Assembly (NCBI RefSeq): GCF_910592395.1
Contig: NC_088315.1
Coordinates: forward strand, 15,795,808-15,859,807
Direction: 5' to 3'
Length of the DNA: 64,000 bases
Source: Lineus longissimus
Lineage: Eukaryota; Nemertea; Pilidiophora; Heteronemertea; Lineidae
Below, one piece after another: positions 56,201 to 62,200 of this stretch. Made by a program: the position numbers and the translations under genes. Numbering within the stretch: position 1 is the first letter of the stretch; each line of letters begins with the position of its first letter. The notes beneath the pieces were generated by a model that saw only the letters and a list, made by a program, of their open reading frames with translations, ran no database searches and was not told the DNA's origin.

Positions 56201-59200
56201 TCTATTGTGTTTCAGGATGAGTGTAGCTTCGTCAGTCTTCGCGATGTTGAGAGGACAATGAATGTGATGGCGTGGTTCTATGAACATATTGAACTCCTTA
56301 ATGAACGGATGGATGATTCAGATGAAGAGGTAAATTTTATTTTGACATTTTTTCTGCGCTGGGGAAGCATCTTTGAACTCCCATGGAAAGAGAAATTTTT
56401 ATCTTATCTTCATTGTAATCCTGACCCCCTGCAATATGATGCTGGCATCAGTATGTAACATGTTCAAAAGTAAAATATGTCAGTGGGACTCCCTGTCATT
56501 CACAATGGTTACTCGACAAGGCAGTACATTTTTCTGGTTGTGCATGGGATGCTTTATTTTGACTGGGATTTAGTGCAAGGCTTTTTCTATGATAATTGAT
56601 ATTTTGGGTCAGATTTGAAACCATAGGTGACATAAAATGCATGAATGTAATATTGTATTGAAGGGTTATCAACTCAAATCATGCATGCAATTTTGGAGAA
56701 GCCTCATAGCCTAGTGGTTCACACTTACACTGCTGGCTGCCATTCGAATAGGCTTGGGTTTGATTCTGGGAGTCGTAACTCTAGATGAACTAGCCTGGCT
56801 TTCATGGAGCTTAAATTCCAAGCACTGCATAGCAAGTTTGACGCTCAAAATCTGATGAAACTTAAAGCTGTTGTGCTCTTACCCGAGCTTTTACCCGAGT
56901 GTCTATGCCAGGGCAAGTAAATATCGCACAGAGGTGGACCGAATAGCCTTCAAGTGGACTTCTTCCCTCTTCAGGATGAAGACACAGTTGATGATGAAAC
57001 ACGTTCTCTGATCCTAGCACTGGGCGTGTGCTACCATGCATGTCTGCAGGAGGGAACCAGACGTGCTTACCGCGAATACATAGTAGAATATTTCGAGGAT
57101 CCATGCGCCCTTCCACGTCCCAGTTGTGTTCTTGAGGAAATCAATAGGTATGGGAGTATTGCAACTTTTTTTACTAAGTACATGCTTTTGTGCAGCTCTG
57201 TCTGTGTTTGAAATAGATATAGGTCAAAATAGTAGTCTGCATCCTGTTATAACCAGAGTTTTTCAATATACTCCATCTCTCAATACTTCAAACCCCTGTT
57301 TAAAAACAATTTCGCCAATTTTAGCAATGTGAAAATTTCACAGTTTACCCTGGGCAGTTTACACTATTCTTTATGCCATTGGTCTCTTGGCGTTGCTTGA
57401 CTTTGTACAGGGGTCAAATTTCGTCTAATTTAACTATTTGATCAACTTCACTAGCTGCACCTCTGGTTTGCCACTTAGCTAAACTGTGAAACTGACATGA
57501 GCATCTGAACTTGAAATGAATTTGAGAACATAATACAAGATTAAAAGCTGACAGGTCAAAAAAACTTTCCCGGGAGGTCTGAAGCCTAGCACCCAGGAAT
57601 ATTCATGAAGTCCATTTGCATGGATCTTTGATCTGCTAGATGAAAGAATTGTTGAGATTTCAGTGTATTACACGAAAATATTTTATTTACAGATGTCAAG
57701 ATCTATTCCTGAAGGAAGCACAAATCACAGAGCCTAACATTGCTCATAATCAGGCTTTGAAGGAGAACCTGTTTATGATGGTTGTATGCATTGAGCTGAG
57801 GATACCTCTATTCCTTGTTGGAAAGCCTGGAAGTTCAAAGTCTTTGGCGAAACTCATTGTGACAGATGCTATGCAGGGTGAGACAGCAGATTCTCCTCTC
57901 TTCAAGTCATTGAAACAGGTGAGAGTTCAGGGCAGATCCAGAATTCATATAAAAAGTGGGGATGCCATCTCACTTCACACTGGAAGTGGAATTCCTGCTC
58001 AATTTCATAGTTTTTCAAAATAAAAAAAGCGAGGTCAGTTTCAAAGAAAGTGAAAACGGGATTATCAACCATTTCACTATGGTAGCCCATGGTCCGCCAT
58101 GCAATGGCGCATGCTACAGTTGACCAAAATACAATAACGCATTACGTGATACAAGGTCCTTGCCGCAAATGACGCTGTATCTAGTGGAATATTATCGATG
58201 GTTGAGCGTCTTTTGAAAAGTGATTGGATGAAGATATGAGAGCCTGATTATTATTCCAGTCTTGGGCCTCACTAATTGAATTTGTCAAGGCCGGGGTACT
58301 GATGCTCTAAGCTTTTAAAAGGACGCTCTAAAATGTATAAATAAACGTTGATGGGCAAATTAATAACATTAAGCCTTTCGCTGCAGATGTACACCAATTG
58401 GCGACTCAAAAAAGATGTTGTACGCCGGTTGGCGACTTCGCCTATCTTGATTCCTATGCGTTATAGACTAATATGCAGTTCGGTAAATGTTCGATATATG
58501 GCAATAGTGTTTCGTTCATGAGTTTTCCTCCATGAATGCTAATGAATGGAATGAGAATAAAAGAAAACAATAGAAATTTTGGGTTGCGCAGCGAAAGGGT
58601 TAATGTGTCTTTGCACAATTTTGTTGCTGACAATGAAGAACTGGGTAAGAGCTGGATGCTAATCACTACTAAAAAAATTTACCCGAGAAAAATAACCTTC
58701 AAATATCTTAGAAAATACCCTTCACTGAAAGGTAAATGAGGGAGTAATTTGGTCCAAGCAAAAAGGTGCTAAATTACCCCTTTCATTTACCCATTGGTGA
58801 AGGATATTATCTAACGTATTTGAGGGGTATTTTTTCCTCAACTGGTACATTACCTATCCAAATGATGGTCAATTTCTATGTCTCCTCCAGGTTCACATGG
58901 TGTCCTTCCAATGCTCACCACTGGCCACCCCTGACGGCATCAAAGGCACATTTAGTCAGTGCGCAATGTTCCAAGAGAAGAAGAACTTGGAACAGTTTGT
59001 GTCTGTCGTGGTGTTAGATGAGGTCGGACTGGCCGAAGATTCACCTAGAATGCCATTAAAGGTGAGTTAGAGGGTTTTACCTATGTTACATCCATTCTCT
59101 TCTACAGCGTCAGTTCCTGCAGGGTCTCTATGTTTCCTCTTGCTTTCATTAAAATCCCCCAATATCGTTAATAGAGCCAATTATGTCCTAGTTGACGCTT

Positions 59201-62200
59201 AGCTGTCGACTTGATATTTCAAATGTTCTAACTGACAGAGGACATAGGTGAAAGCGATTGCGAGATTTTTAATTCGACCAAAATGGTGACCTTCACCTCG
59301 GCTAATAAGCTAGCCTATCCCTTAGTAGTGCCGATAAAATTTACCTAGCCATGGATTTGAGACATGATACACTTTTTTATTATCTTGTTTCGATTTCAAT
59401 GTTACTAGCGGGACAATTTTGGATAGTAATGGATGCATGTCCTATTTTAGACACTTCATCCCTTGTTAGAAGATGGTACCTGCAGCAGCAATGAAAAACC
59501 TGATGCTCACAAGAAGGTGGCATTCATCGGTATCTCAAATTGGGCACTCGATCCTGCCAAGATGAACCGTGGCATTCTGGTCCAGCGTGGTGTGCCTGAT
59601 GAGGAGGAACTCATTCGAAGTGCAGAGTAAGTTATTACACATGCAACTTTTTAGGAGAAACACATAGAAACTAAGAGAAACTTGACTGACAGGCTATGTA
59701 ATTTGAACCATGAAACCTAAAAGTTTCTTAATGTTGCACTGTGAACTGGTCAAGAAACATGAAGAAACATGATGAAACCCCTTTCTTGAAACCTTGTGAA
59801 ACTAGGAGAAACGTGAAACAATTTACGAACATGCTCGTAAATTCTGGACAGGTTTCATCAAGTTTCTACAAGTGTCGATTACATTTCAACTCTGTGGCCA
59901 ATCAGACTGTGATAAAAAGCCATGTGATTTTTACTCCATGTCCAAAATGGCTAAAAGTGACAAGTCAAATGCATATGAGTGGACTTTTGTTTCATAGTGT
60001 TTCACTGTGTAAACGTCCAAGGTAAGGTTTCTCGATGTTTCATTTTTCTCAATGTTTCTCCATGTTTCATTGGAAAAAGTTGCATGTGTAAAGCGGCCTT
60101 AAGAAACCTGTTTTTTGCGGTGTCCTTGTGCAAATCTAGTAACCCTGCAAAGCTTCATTCTTCAAATGAAGATGTAAAACAAAGGTTCCTTGTACTTATT
60201 GTCTATAACAGGGCGAACTTGTATGATCCGTCAAACCACTCTTTTGACAATTACAGGGGAATATGCCGAACAAAGAGAGAGGTCTTCGAAAATATCAGAC
60301 CCCTGATTCCCAGGATGGCAAAAGCTTATTTAGAACTGTACGACTCTGCACAAGAAATTCGTGAGTTCTTTGGACTTAGAGATTTTTACAGGTAAATAAA
60401 GGAGTTTATTTATTGATATTCAAAATGATATCTGTGACCGCAGCCAGTATATTTTTTGTTGCCCCTTATCAGGCTGTTGCAGTTTCCCACCTTTTGTCTT
60501 TCCATATTGAAAGGGGTAATATCCACGACTGCCGTGTACCGAATAGCGAAAATGACCTTGCATGCACAACTATTTATAAGTTACTGTCCATGTAATGCAC
60601 CTGTTTATGTCATCTTAATAAGGAAAATGCATGATATTAACAGTTATTTTTTTGTGAACGTCTGCTTATTTTATGATAGATAAACAAATATCATTTGTTC
60701 ACTCAAAAATGACCAGGAGTAAGAACAATTTCAGGTGTATTAGGTCAATGTAAGTATCATTAGGCCACAGGGATTTCTTGATACATCGTCAGCGATCTTA
60801 CAATGTGAAGACTTTGTATGCTGATGATCTAAGTCTTGAACATTTAGAATCGTCCAGTCTAATGCAGAATGTTGCCGAACACCATTTCGAAAAAAAATTG
60901 GTGAAATGCAGCTAGGCCCGGCTTTGAGCCCCAAGTGATAGAAAACTCACTGAGGCTATGTCCGTGAAAGGACTGGATCGATTTGATTGGCTGAAAAAAG
61001 TTGTGAATGGAAAGTCACTTACGGGCTTGTGTCCACGATTTTGTTGTGGAAATAACCGCCTTGTTCCATTTGGTCAATTGTGTGGTAATGGCTGAATACC
61101 TTTACCGTGGTCATGTGATGTGACTTCTGCAACCAATCAGAATCAGGCTTGGGTCTTGATATTCTTGTGAATGCATTTGATCTGCTTTGTTCAAAAGGAC
61201 AGTTAGTGAGTAATTATAAGTAATTAATAATCAAGCGTGTATGTCCCCAGGCTTGAAGCTGTTATTATGAGCATGTGTCTTCGGTTGTTCTTTTATGTGG
61301 TAGTGTTGTCAAGCAAACTGAGCACAAAGAACCCCTAGCAAGTCTTGCCCCTGTCCCCATTTACGGTTATAGTTGTGTCTTAGATTGGAAATTATTGGAA
61401 ATTGTCATATCCAATGATCAGAGGTTTTTTTTGTCTCAGTCTCGTCAAAATGGTGTATGCCTTTGCGGAGAAATCGAGAGCTGAGCCAACTTGGCATCAG
61501 TTGGAGCATGCTGTCAGGAGAAACTTTGGTGGGATAGAAAATGTGGATCCAGTGGAGGTGTTCCGGAAAAAATTCCCAAATATGAGTCGACATCGTAGGG
61601 TAAGTAGATGTCATTTGACATGTTTGAGATTTGCAGATTACAACAGTGGCCACTGGTCTGGATTGTTTGGCTGTTGTGTTGCTCCACTGACACGTGTGTC
61701 TGCCCCTCCAGTAGGCTTCATCAGGCTGGCTGGGCTTGACTTGCATCTGTCTTGTTTGAAGTTCACAGTTTGAATGACATCAGTGTGGTTTCTCAATGAC
61801 ATTGTAGATTTTTTAGTGTACTTTGAAGTCAAAATATTTCGAACTTTTGCTTTATTTTCTGCGAATGTAGTTGGACGATCCAGAGTGCGACGCAAAAGGC
61901 TTGATCAAAGCGTGCCTGTCCGGAGATGGAGAGACCAGTGACAGCCGTTACCTACTCATACTGACGGAGAATTACGCTGCTCTAGGCATCCTGAAGCAGC
62001 ACCTCCTCAACATGGAAGACTTCATCGTCATATTTGGTAGCAGCTTCCGCAGTGATCAGGAATACACTCAGGTTTGTAAACGGACATCTTAGTAATTGGG
62101 TATCTCGAGTTTTTTTCAGATAGATCTGGCCAAATTTGGCTGACCTCTCATCACTAAACTGTGAAAGAGTGGTCACAGATAGTAATGTTATACAGCACTT

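Noticed and set aside
57640-57692. Coding sequence upstream of exon 34 acceptor
   Set aside because: The open frame continues leftwards but TTTTATTTACAG at 57692 is a clear acceptor and the family sequence starts there.
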